From CBFDBT01 sp965603115 (lineage in GTDB: Bacteria; Pseudomonadota; Alphaproteobacteria; Sphingomonadales; Kordiimonadaceae), in NCBI GenBank assembly GCA_965603115.1, contig CBFDBT010000101.1, forward strand, positions 1 through 9,947: a DNA stretch of 9,947 nt. Reading direction: 5' to 3'. The notes under the pieces are model-generated. The model was given only the letters and a program-made list of their open reading frames with translations. It was not told where the DNA came from and did not search any database. This document shows positions 1 through 6,432 of this stretch, one piece after another (within the stretch, counting starts at the first letter, position 1; each line of letters opens with the position of its first letter). Made by a program: the position numbers and the translations under genes.

Positions 1-1120
1 AGACCTCCTCATCAACTCTGTCTGCAATGTCTGTCACGTCTATCAAACCAGGAGAGAGCCACGCAGACCCTTGTGGTAAGCGCTCGGTACGTATCAAGGC
101 TTTACCACCATTTTCCAGCATATCCGCCTGCGCTTTTAATACAGTGTCGGCTGCAGCCTCAGATATCACTGGGCCCATAAAGGCATCTTCTCCCGTACCT
201 ACGGTGATACCTTTTATCGCTTGCAACAATAGCTCTATAAATTCGTCGCCCTTTTGCCCCTTTGGAACAATCAGTCGCCTAGCACAGGTGCAGCGCTGGC
301 CACTGCTGATAAAGGCCGAATTAATAGTCATAACAACCGCGGCTTTCAGGTCTTCGACCTCATCAACGATCAAAGCATTATTTCCCCCCATTTCAAGTGC
401 GGATATAACCTCGGGTCGATTGCTTAACTGGCGAGCTATTGCGCGCCCAGTTGTTGCACTGCCAGTAAAAAGTAATCCATCGATACCCTCGCTTCCGGCA
501 AGAACTGCGCCTGTATCTTTTCCGCCCTGCACAAGATTAACCACACCCGCTGGCAAGCCAGCTTCTTGCCAGTAAGACACCATCTTTTCGGCAACAGCAG
601 GGGTTAGCTCACTTGGTTTAAAAACAATTGTATTGCCTGCGATTAAGGCTGGCACAATGTGGCCATTTGGCAAATGCCCGGGAAAATTATAAGGACCAAA
701 AACTGCCATAACACCATGTGCACGGTGTGTAAGGCGGCTACGCATAGCGCCACTGACTGTTTCTCTGCTGCCTGTACGCTCTGTATATGACTTGATAGAT
801 ATCTCAATTTTGGCAGCGCAAGCCCCCGCTTCACCTTGCGCATCCCAAATCACTTTTCCCGTTTCTAAGGCAATGAGAGCCGCTAGCTCTTCTTTTTTGT
901 CCGTCACTATTTCAGCAAAACGGCGAACGATAGAAAGGCGCTCTTCAAGGCTCGTGAGGGACCAGGTAGCAAAGGCTGTACGCGCTGCCTGAACAGCCTT
1001 GTCTACATCAGACGTATCAGACGCTGTGTCCTTCCATATCTCTTCTCCTGAAACAGGGCTATTAGAAGCAAAAACCTTGCCCGACCCTTTGCTCCACTCA
1101 CCTCCTATAAACTGTGTCAT
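1..1120 (-). CDS. astD: Succinylglutamate-semialdehyde dehydrogenase, C-terminus cut by window edge
   Basis: Aldehyde dehydrogenase superfamily enzyme that oxidises N-succinylglutamate 5-semialdehyde to N-succinylglutamate with NAD+, the fourth step of the arginine succinyltransferase (AST) pathway; cytoplasmic. I translated 373 codons from the ATG at 1120 to the left edge. The family is usually about 485-490 residues, so roughly 115 C-terminal residues are missing. Visible motifs: GPYNFPGH with the oxyanion Asn at about residue 145, the Rossmann loop FTGSATTG (218-225), the general-base Glu in LEMGGNN (E243) and the nucleophile Cys in SGQRCTCARR (C277). The ALEMGGNN and SGQRCTCARRLIVP wording is characteristic of AstD among aldehyde dehydrogenases. 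The start overlaps the astA stop by one base (TGATG), which implies translational coupling, and the gene following astA supports the assignment. Confidence 0.93.
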   Translation of the reverse strand, partial: MTQFIGGEWSKGSGKVFASNSPVSGEEIWKDTASDTSDVDKAVQAARTAFATWSLTSLEERLSIVRRFAEIVTDKKEELAALIALETGKVIWDAQGEAGACAAKIEISIKSYTERTGSRETVSGAMRSRLTHRAHGVMAVFGPYNFPGHLPNGHIVPALIAGNTIVFKPSELTPAVAEKMVSYWQEAGLPAGVVNLVQGGKDTGAVLAGSEGIDGLLFTGSATTGRAIARQLSNRPEVISALEMGGNNALIVDEVEDLKAAVVMTINSAFISSGQRCTCARRLIVPKGQKGDEFIELLLQAIKGITVGTGEDAFMGPVISEAAADTVLKAQADMLENGGKALIRTERLPQGSAWLSPGLIDVTDIADRVDEEV

Positions 1121-2163
1121 CAATCATGGTCCTCTTCATGGTGGAGTTTAATCGGTGCATAAATAATAGTGTCCCCAGCCTTTATATCAAGTTGCTCGGC
1201 CGCAATCGACGGCAGCCAATCACCACTTTCTGTTTCTACAACATTGGTAAGAGCGACTTTAAATTGGTCGATTTTAGGGTTAGCAACCATGGTTAAGGAC
1301 TTAGCGGATGAGCCTTCCACAACACCTGCGATTTTACCTCTTTTGCTATGGCTCACTGTCCAGATTAGATCACGGTGCGCCATAAAAGTTGGTCCACCAT
1401 CAAATATATCCACTGAGCCAACCTTTCTAAAGCCTTCTAACTCCAACAATTTAATCGCGCCACGCGCCATGTCGTGGGGTTTGCCGATCACGTCTTGGGC
1501 CTCTTTGGGTAGCAAGGTCGTATAAATTGGGAAGCGCGGCATCAGATCACTGATAAATTGGCTATTACCAGAACCGCTGACATTATCAGCCTCTTCAAAT
1601 TCCATCTGGAAAAAGGGTTTTCCAATAGCGCGCCAAAAGGGGGAGTGATTATTGTCATCGACCCAACCGCGTATTTCAGAAATTATCTTCTCGGCAAAAC
1701 GGTCTTCATGGGCAGCAATAAGCATATAGCGGGCTTTAGATAAGAGCTTACCGTTATGTCCTGAGCGATAGTCGGGGTCCAGAAACAAGGTCATCACTTC
1801 ACTGGCACCAACATAATCATTGGCCATTTGCAACAGCTCCGTATCAACACGTTTGCCTAATTCACGACTTTCCTGAGTAATGTGCAATATACGGTACGTA
1901 TAAAAGGGTTTATCAAGACCTACACCGGTAGATATTCCCGAAGTACCAATAACTTTACCTTTTGATGCATCCTCCATTACCAGAAGATATTCCCGTTTTT
2001 CATCAACACTTGGCTCGCTACCAAAAGCCTTAAGAGAAGCCTCAATTTTATTTTTTAAAACATCTTTATCACTGGGCAATGTGGTTAACCCTGCACCAGT
2101 TTTAAGAGAAAGCTCATAAAGGTCATTCAGGTCATCTGCTTTAGCTGGTCTAACAATCATCAT
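1120..2163 (-). CDS. astA: Arginine N-succinyltransferase
   Basis: Transfers succinyl from succinyl-CoA to the alpha-amino group of L-arginine, the committed first step of the AST pathway; cytoplasmic, GNAT-like fold. From the ATG at 2163 the protein has 347 residues, close to the 344 of E. coli AstA. Family-typical blocks are present: the N-terminal MMIVRPAKADD, KTGAGLTTLP (21-30), LFLDPDYRSGHNGKLLSKAR (127-145), SPFWRAIGKPFFQMEF (174-189), the PRFPIY region (209-214) and VDIFDGGPT (251-259). An in-frame ATG at 2190 would add nine residues (MTYLIRGQI) foreign to the family and lacks the well-spaced AAGGGG that precedes 2163, so I chose 2163; ATG 2160 is also possible. It overlaps the 3' end of the upstream M20 gene by 14 bases and abuts astD through a TGATG. 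Single-subunit form, unlike the AruF/AruG pair of Pseudomonas. Confidence 0.95.
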   Translation of the reverse strand: MMIVRPAKADDLNDLYELSLKTGAGLTTLPSDKDVLKNKIEASLKAFGSEPSVDEKREYLLVMEDASKGKVIGTSGISTGVGLDKPFYTYRILHITQESRELGKRVDTELLQMANDYVGASEVMTLFLDPDYRSGHNGKLLSKARYMLIAAHEDRFAEKIISEIRGWVDDNNHSPFWRAIGKPFFQMEFEEADNVSGSGNSQFISDLMPRFPIYTTLLPKEAQDVIGKPHDMARGAIKLLELEGFRKVGSVDIFDGGPTFMAHRDLIWTVSHSKRGKIAGVVEGSSAKSLTMVANPKIDQFKVALTNVVETESGDWLPSIAAEQLDIKAGDTIIYAPIKLHHEEDHD

Positions 2164-3481
2164 GATTTGTCCCCTTATCAAGTATGTCATCAGATTTTAA
2201 ATTTATCACGGAATCGAAATAACCGCATGATATAGCCATTAAAATCAAACTAGAGAGCTTGGCGCGCTCGACCATACTCTCAGTGTGTAAAAATTCTTCC
2301 GCACTGTGGATTGCGCCGCCTCGAACCCCAAGCGTGTCAACATTAGGCAAACCCGCAGCCGCAAGGTTGTTGCCTTCACAGCAGCCACCTGTTGCTACAT
2401 ATTCTACTTTTAGCGCTTGCAGTTCACCACATGTTTTAATCAATGCCATCAGCTCATGGTTGGCCTTGCTAAGTACTTTTGGTGGACGATTTATGCCGCC
2501 GTGGCGCGTAACGCAGAAACCCTCTTCATCGTTCCAAGGCTCTATGATTTTTCTTAACTCATTGTCCAGCCATGTCACATCATCACTATTTTCCAGCCGC
2601 ACATTAAATCGGCAAATTGCCAGATCAGGTACAATGTTATTTGCCGTACCTCCTTCGATTACAGCGGGATTAACCGTTAGTCCTTGTCGCACGCCATTCA
2701 ATGCAGATAGTTTTCCAATGATATCCGCCAGAGCAACGACAGCATTACGCCCCAAATCTATTTCACGTCCCGCGTGGGCTGCGCGCCCCTTGACCACCAC
2801 AGTATAGTTACCACTGCCCTTTCGCTCGCCTACGAGGGTGCCATCGGCCATCGCGGGCTCATAAGTGAGGCCAATATCAAAATCAGGGGCTCTTTTTACC
2901 AAATAATGCGCACTTGCTAAAGAGCCTGTTTCTTCATCAGGCGATAATAGAACTTCCCAACCAAGGGTTTCTGCAAAGGGCGAACGCTCCAAAGCCATGA
3001 GGGCATTTAGGATAACTATAATACCGCCCTTCATATCAGCGACACCCGGACCGTTGAGAATGTCCCCATCAAGCCAACAAAAAGACTGGAAGGGGTGATC
3101 AACTCCAAAAACGGTATCATAATGCCCAGTTAGCAACACTTTTTTGTTGGCGGTGGGTCTTTTGAAAAATCGTAAAAGTTTAGCATTTTTACGATGCCGG
3201 GTCGCACCACCAGCATCAATATACTCGCTATCGGGTAGGTCAATAATCTCCTGCTCGCAATCGAGCACAGTGAATGCAGAAATAAGCTCTTGCTGCATCT
3301 CGGCAAGACCTGCAATATTAAGGCTACCAGAATTTATTGAAGACCACCGCTCAACACACTCAATAATGGGTATTTTTTGATTATCAAGCCAGTTATAAAC
3401 AGCCTTTACGGAAGGGTCTTCATGTAAAGACTCCAACGTCTTTTCACTCATCATAACATCACCCACATCTTTACGGATCAT
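2150..3481 (-). CDS. M20-family metallo-hydrolase (glutamate carboxypeptidase / ArgE-DapE type) in the arginine operon
   Basis: Zinc-dependent amidohydrolase of peptidase family M20 with the carboxypeptidase G2 / ArgE / DapE architecture, 443 residues. The full active-site set is visible: His120 and Asp122 in TGHYD, bridging Asp149 in GVADMKGG, Glu183-Glu184 in SPDEETGS (general base plus ligand), Glu208 in LTYEPA and His392 in AIHSAEEF. His236 in GRAAHAG lies in the lid/dimerisation domain inserted between the two halves of the catalytic domain. No signal peptide is evident, so it is probably cytoplasmic. It is the first gene of the operon and overlaps astA by 14 bases. M20 relatives cleave N-acyl amino acids (acetylornithine, succinyl-diaminopimelate, acyl-glutamate), so a role as N-succinylglutamate desuccinylase in place of AstE is a reasonable inference, but the substrate cannot be read from the sequence. 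The ATG at 3481 has no clear ribosome binding site; ATGs at 3454 and 3451 (MMSEKTLE) are credible alternatives. A tail of about 20 residues follows the usual family end. Confidence 0.88.
   Translation of the reverse strand: MIRKDVGDVMMSEKTLESLHEDPSVKAVYNWLDNQKIPIIECVERWSSINSGSLNIAGLAEMQQELISAFTVLDCEQEIIDLPDSEYIDAGGATRHRKNAKLLRFFKRPTANKKVLLTGHYDTVFGVDHPFQSFCWLDGDILNGPGVADMKGGIIVILNALMALERSPFAETLGWEVLLSPDEETGSLASAHYLVKRAPDFDIGLTYEPAMADGTLVGERKGSGNYTVVVKGRAAHAGREIDLGRNAVVALADIIGKLSALNGVRQGLTVNPAVIEGGTANNIVPDLAICRFNVRLENSDDVTWLDNELRKIIEPWNDEEGFCVTRHGGINRPPKVLSKANHELMALIKTCGELQALKVEYVATGGCCEGNNLAAAGLPNVDTLGVRGGAIHSAEEFLHTESMVERAKLSSLILMAISCGYFDSVINLKSDDILDKGTNHDDC
2171..2176 (-). promoter_or_regulatory. 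Shine-Dalgarno site that sets the astA start
   Basis: On the minus strand AAGGGG lies seven bases before the ATG at 2163 and inside the end of the upstream M20 reading frame. It supports starting AstA at MMIVRPAK rather than at the more upstream ATG, and it suggests re-initiation or coupled translation from the preceding gene. Confidence 0.7.
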
Positions 3482-3568
3482 AACGACTATGACCCAACAT
3501 GAATCGCGTCATTCCAGAGGGAGCACGAAGACCTCATCTACTTGCTACGATGGGAAATCCCTTTGGTC

Positions 3569-3590
3569 AAGGCCTGTTGAGCCTTTTTTT
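3569..3590 (+). terminator. Small intrinsic-terminator-like hairpin in the divergent region
   Basis: The plus strand shows AAGGC (3569-3573), a seven-base loop, GCCTT (3581-3585) and an uninterrupted T run to 3590. A five-base-pair stem with a T tract is a minimal Rho-independent terminator. No recognised plus-strand gene ends here, so it would stop an antisense or small leader transcript, or be fortuitous. Confidence 0.3.
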
Positions 3591-3604
3591 GCCAATTTAA
3601 ACTC

Positions 3605-3633
3605 AGTTCATCTCACAGAACTATCGGTTCATC
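3605..3633. promoter_or_regulatory. Clustered half-sites, operator candidate
   Basis: GTTCATC occurs at 3606-3612 and again at 3627-3633, exactly 21 bases apart (about two helical turns). Between them GAACT (3618-3622) forms an inverted pair with AGTTC (3605-3609), and its GAAC also pairs with the GTTC of the second copy. Repeated half-sites on one DNA face between divergent genes resemble a regulator-binding site. The adjacent LuxR-type protein is an obvious but unproven candidate ligand. Confidence 0.35.
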
Positions 3634-3673
3634 GCTATACCCATTACATGTCGATTTTTTATTATACTATATG

Positions 3674-3682
3674 ATTATACCA
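3674..3682 (-). promoter_or_regulatory. Extended -10 promoter candidate for the M20-astA-astD operon
   Basis: Read on the minus strand the sequence is TGGTATAAT, a perfect -10 hexamer with the TGn extension that can compensate for a poor -35. The best -35 I find, TTACGT at 3703-3698, is weak. A second TATAAT lies at 3666-3661 on the same strand, without the TG extension. Transcription from here would give an untranslated leader of about 185 bases before the ATG at 3481. The plus strand of the same AT-rich stretch has TATACT (3663-3668) and TATGAT (3670-3675), which could serve the luxR-type gene, but no good -35 is visible for either. Confidence 0.45.
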
Positions 3683-3720
3683 AGGGGACCAAAAAAAACG
3701 TAAGAATATTACCCTTTGGC

Positions 3721-3731
3721 CGCTGACAGCG
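3721..3731. repeat. Perfect 11-base palindrome just before the luxR-type gene
   Basis: CGCTG-A-CAGCG is a perfect inverted repeat with a one-base centre, ending three bases before the ribosome binding site AGGA (3734-3737) of the regulator gene. The position would suit autorepression or local control of translation. It could equally be chance, since the arms are only five bases. Confidence 0.25.
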
Positions 3732-3744
3732 ATAGGAAATATAC

Positions 3745-4470
3745 ATGCGCGCACTTATTATAGACGCCGAAGAACTTTTTAGACTATCCCTCAAAGAGGT
3801 GATATTCGCATCAGGCCCTTTTACATCGATTGCCGAAGTGGACAGTGAATCTAGTTTTTTGGCAACCACGGCCCAAATCAGAAACATTGACCTCGTCATC
3901 CTCTATCCGGCATCCATTGGAAATGATAGCAATCATTATTTAATGCTAACGCGCCGACTTTACCCAAATGCCGCCATCATTAGCTTTAGCAGTTCTGATT
4001 CTATTCAACACTCTATGCAACATGGTGATGTGACCATCTTGCCAAGGTCCTCCCCCATAAGAAAAGTTGTCTCCGCCATTCGTCATGCTCTTAACTTGCC
4101 ACGCCTGGAAGAGACCAATAGCCCCAACCCAAGGGCTCCAGATGTTAGCGACCTATTAAAAGCCAATCCTTCTGTAGAGCCAAGCAAGACAAGCGCTCAA
4201 ATGGAATGTCTTTCAAGATTATCGGTTCGCCAACGCCAGATTTTATTAATGGTATCTGATGGCTTGGCTAATAAAGAAATTGCTGCACGTCTTGATATAG
4301 CCGAAGGAACAGTAAAAGCGCATATGCATGCAATTTTTAAACATTTAGATGTGACCAACCGCACACAAGCAGTCGTTCTCTATGCAAATCTAGCCCAAGG
4401 GGACACAGATACCAACATTACCAGCTCTCAAGTCAGTTACGAAAGCCGCACCTACCAAACTATTGCCTAG
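3745..4470 (+). CDS. LuxR/NarL-type transcriptional regulator with degenerate receiver domain
   Basis: DNA-binding regulator of 241 residues with response-regulator layout. The N-terminal receiver-like domain (about 1-115) begins RALIIDAEELFRLSLKEVI, matching the acidic-pocket strand and first helix. The phospho-acceptor position after DLVIL is Tyr54 instead of Asp, only one acidic residue of the usual DD pair is kept in place (D7, with A8 then E9), and the conserved KP-type loop reads LPRSSP. A linker rich in Pro, Asn and Ser (about 120-155) leads to a clean LuxR helix-turn-helix, LSVRQRQILLMVSDGLANKEIA and on through GTVKAHMHAIFKHLDVTNRTQAV (159-210). ATG 3745 is preceded by AGGA at seven-base spacing. 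No sensor kinase is adjacent, fitting a phosphorylation-independent or ligand-sensing regulator. It diverges from the ast operon and converges on the valine operon; its targets are unknown. Its C-terminal tail (about 217-241) lies beyond the usual HTH end. Confidence 0.9.
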   Translation: MRALIIDAEELFRLSLKEVIFASGPFTSIAEVDSESSFLATTAQIRNIDLVILYPASIGNDSNHYLMLTRRLYPNAAIISFSSSDSIQHSMQHGDVTILPRSSPIRKVVSAIRHALNLPRLEETNSPNPRAPDVSDLLKANPSVEPSKTSAQMECLSRLSVRQRQILLMVSDGLANKEIAARLDIAEGTVKAHMHAIFKHLDVTNRTQAVVLYANLAQGDTDTNITSSQVSYESRTYQTIA

Positions 4471-4473
4471 GTG
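4449..4473. terminator. Inverted repeat spanning the convergent stop codons
   Basis: CACCTA (4449-4454) and TAGGTG (4468-4473) form a six-pair stem that includes the regulator's TAG stop. CAA/TTG inside can extend it around a four-base ACTA loop. It covers the three-base gap between the convergent genes, where a bidirectional terminator would be expected. Neither strand has a T tract after it, so it is at best a Rho-assisted or mRNA-end-stabilising structure. Confidence 0.3.
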
Positions 4474-5364
4474 TTAAAGACTACCGTTGAGCATTTTGAT
4501 AATCCCTGAAAAATCTACGTCGCCATGGCCTTGTTTGTTCATGGTAGCGTAAAGACTTTCAGACAACGCCCCAAGCGGGCTGTCCACACCTGTTTTCTCT
4601 ATAGCATCAACAGCCAGACCTAAGTCTTTCCACATTAGTGACGCAGCAAAACCAGGTTTATAATCATTGTTGGCGGGCGACGCGGGTACTGGGCCAGGTA
4701 CAGGACAGTAGCTAGTCAACGACCAGCTTTGCCCTGACGCATTCGCCGCAACATCAAAAAAGACCTGATCATCAAGCCCAAGTTTGCGACCAAGGTTATA
4801 GGCTTCAGCCGTGCCAATCATACTGATAGCAAGCAACATGTTATTACAAACTTTGGCGGCCTGACCATTACCAGCACCCCCTGTGTGGACAATTTTGCCA
4901 GCCATAGGTTCAAGAATTGGCTCTGCGCGTACAAAAGCTTCCTCAGAACCACCCACCATAAAGGCAAGTGTACCAGCATCCGCTCCTGCGACACCGCCCG
5001 ACACGGGGGCGTCAAGCATATCAAAACCAGCATTTTTAGCGCTCGCAATCACTTCACGGGCATCATCAACCGATATGGTTGAACTATCAATGAGAAGCGC
5101 ACCAGAGGAAGCATTCGCCAAAATACCATCTTCGCCATTATAGGCAGCTTTAACTATTGTGCCATTGGGGAGCATTGTCACAACAACGTCAGCACCAGAT
5201 ACAGCGTCAGAAATGCTCACAGCACCCGTTGCGCCCAAAGCACAAAGGTCGATTACAGCTTTTTCACTCAAGTCAAAACCAGCGACATCATAACCAGCCT
5301 TAATAAGGTTTTTGGCCATGGGTGATCCCATATTTCCTAGTCCAATGAATGCTATTTTTGTCAT
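4474..5364 (-). CDS. mmsB: 3-hydroxyisobutyrate dehydrogenase
   Basis: Oxidises 3-hydroxyisobutyrate to methylmalonate semialdehyde in valine degradation; cytoplasmic, beta-hydroxyacid dehydrogenase family, 296 residues, the normal family length. The N-terminal Rossmann motif is FIGLGNMGSPMAKNL (6-20), and Asp31 at the end of the second strand suggests NAD+ rather than NADP+. The substrate-binding signature is DAPVSGGVAGADAGTL (118-133), the catalytic Lys is K171 in GNGQAAKVCNN, and K246 lies in MWKDLGLA. The segment SYCPVPGPVPASPANNDYKPGF (218-239) is typical of true 3-hydroxyisobutyrate dehydrogenases and argues against tartronate-semialdehyde reductase. It is last in the three-gene operon, four bases after the hydrolase stop, with AGGA about eight bases before its ATG. 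Its TAA lies three bases from the stop of the convergent LuxR-type gene. Confidence 0.95.
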   Translation of the reverse strand: MTKIAFIGLGNMGSPMAKNLIKAGYDVAGFDLSEKAVIDLCALGATGAVSISDAVSGADVVVTMLPNGTIVKAAYNGEDGILANASSGALLIDSSTISVDDAREVIASAKNAGFDMLDAPVSGGVAGADAGTLAFMVGGSEEAFVRAEPILEPMAGKIVHTGGAGNGQAAKVCNNMLLAISMIGTAEAYNLGRKLGLDDQVFFDVAANASGQSWSLTSYCPVPGPVPASPANNDYKPGFAASLMWKDLGLAVDAIEKTGVDSPLGALSESLYATMNKQGHGDVDFSGIIKMLNGSL

Positions 5365-5368
5365 TGTA

Positions 5369-6427
5369 TTATCCTATCCTCAGTTCTTTGGAACCAATAT
5401 TTTCAAAATGATCTGCTATGTCCCGCTCTGATATATCCGTGAGTGTTGCGGGATTCCACTTTGGGCTATTATCTTTATCAATCAAAAGAGCCCTGATGCC
5501 TTCGACGAAATCATTACCTTTGGCAATTTCAGCGCCTATGCGAAGTTCCATCTTCATATTCTCTCTGAAACTATCAAGCACACCACCACGCCTGAGTTGC
5601 TCGAAAGTCACCTTAAGAGACATGGGCGACATGCGCATAATGGTAGCATATTGTTTTTGACACCATTCGTCGCTGTCAGTTTCTAGCCCCATTAAAATAT
5701 CTTCCACACTGAAGCCTGAGAAATGCTCGTCTATCTGCTCCATATGCAAAGCAAGCGGCGCTGAACCCGGGTCATTATGAAATTTATCAAGCACAGTTTT
5801 CACACAGTCTTCGCAGTGGATATCCGCCGCCGCCAGCGCATCAATCAAAGCCTCTGTTTTGTCTGACGTCACAAAATGACTAGCAATGCCAACCGCATAT
5901 AAGTCCGCCGCCTTGATGCGCGCACCTGTGAGTGCCAAATACATGCCTATCTCACCGGGTAGACGTGGCAAGAACCAACCACCACCCACATCAGGGAAAA
6001 GCCCGATGCCCGTCTCAGGCATTGCGAATAGAGTTTTATCACTCGCAACCCAAAAGTCCCCATGCACGGATATACCAACACCGCCACCCATAACAATACC
6101 GTCAACCAAACTGATATAGGGTTTGGGGTATTCCTTGATGGCAATATTCATCAAATATTCGTCGTGAAAAAAGTCATGGCCATCTTGGGTGCCGTCTTTA
6201 ATAGAATTTGCCACCATAACCACATCGCCGCCAGCACAAAAAGCCTTTTCACCAGCGCCTGTGACAACAACAGCCCTAACGCGCGGGTCATCTTGCCATG
6301 CCTCTAACTGAGACGTAACAGCATTGCACATATCCCGCGTTAAACTGTTTAGCGCCTTTGGCCTATTAAGCGTAATTAGCCCAATCCCACCCCGCATTTC
6401 AAACAAAACTTGATCTGTATCGCTCAT
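5369..6427 (-). CDS. 3-hydroxyisobutyryl-CoA hydrolase (enoyl-CoA hydratase superfamily)
   Basis: Hydrolyses 3-hydroxyisobutyryl-CoA to free 3-hydroxyisobutyrate, the thioesterase step of valine catabolism; a crotonase-fold enzyme of 352 residues. The oxyanion-hole segments are AFCAGGD (62-68) and VMGGGVGIS (112-120). The diagnostic block is MPETGIGLFPDVGGGWFLPRL (136-156), where Glu138 and Asp146 correspond to the catalytic Glu and Asp of characterised 3-hydroxyisobutyryl-CoA hydrolases. Ordinary enoyl-CoA hydratases lack this block and are near 260 residues. The C-terminal extension (about 230-352, including FVEGIRALLIDKDNSPKWNP at 307-326) is also typical of the hydrolase group. The gene starts five bases after the dehydrogenase stop, and its product feeds directly into the next gene, mmsB. 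Older annotation would call it a generic enoyl-CoA hydratase/isomerase. Confidence 0.94.
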   Translation of the reverse strand: MSDTDQVLFEMRGGIGLITLNRPKALNSLTRDMCNAVTSQLEAWQDDPRVRAVVVTGAGEKAFCAGGDVVMVANSIKDGTQDGHDFFHDEYLMNIAIKEYPKPYISLVDGIVMGGGVGISVHGDFWVASDKTLFAMPETGIGLFPDVGGGWFLPRLPGEIGMYLALTGARIKAADLYAVGIASHFVTSDKTEALIDALAAADIHCEDCVKTVLDKFHNDPGSAPLALHMEQIDEHFSGFSVEDILMGLETDSDEWCQKQYATIMRMSPMSLKVTFEQLRRGGVLDSFRENMKMELRIGAEIAKGNDFVEGIRALLIDKDNSPKWNPATLTDISERDIADHFENIGSKELRIG

Positions 6428-6432
6428 ACCTT

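Noticed and set aside
27..575. 182-codon plus-strand frame opposite astD
   Set aside because: The opposite strand encodes unmistakable AstD motifs (catalytic Cys and Glu blocks) through the same interval.
2163..2190. Upstream ATG for astA adding MTYLIRGQI
   Set aside because: The added residues do not match the family N-terminus, and the AAGGGG ribosome binding site is correctly spaced for 2163, not for 2190.
2259..2807. Long plus-strand frame opposite the M20 gene
   Set aside because: It is the antisense shadow of a well-supported gene with intact catalytic motifs; no start signal or family resemblance.
3489..3674. 61-codon plus-strand reading frame in the divergent region
   Set aside because: No ribosome binding site, no recognisable composition or domain, and it runs through the T-run hairpin and the promoter-like AT stretch.
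3559..3719. CCCTTTGG repeated at 3559-3566 and 3712-3719, with a similar inverted CCAAGGGG at 3680-3687
   Set aside because: Eight-base matches at irregular spacing are weak evidence in a region of this size; not convincing as an operator or attachment site.
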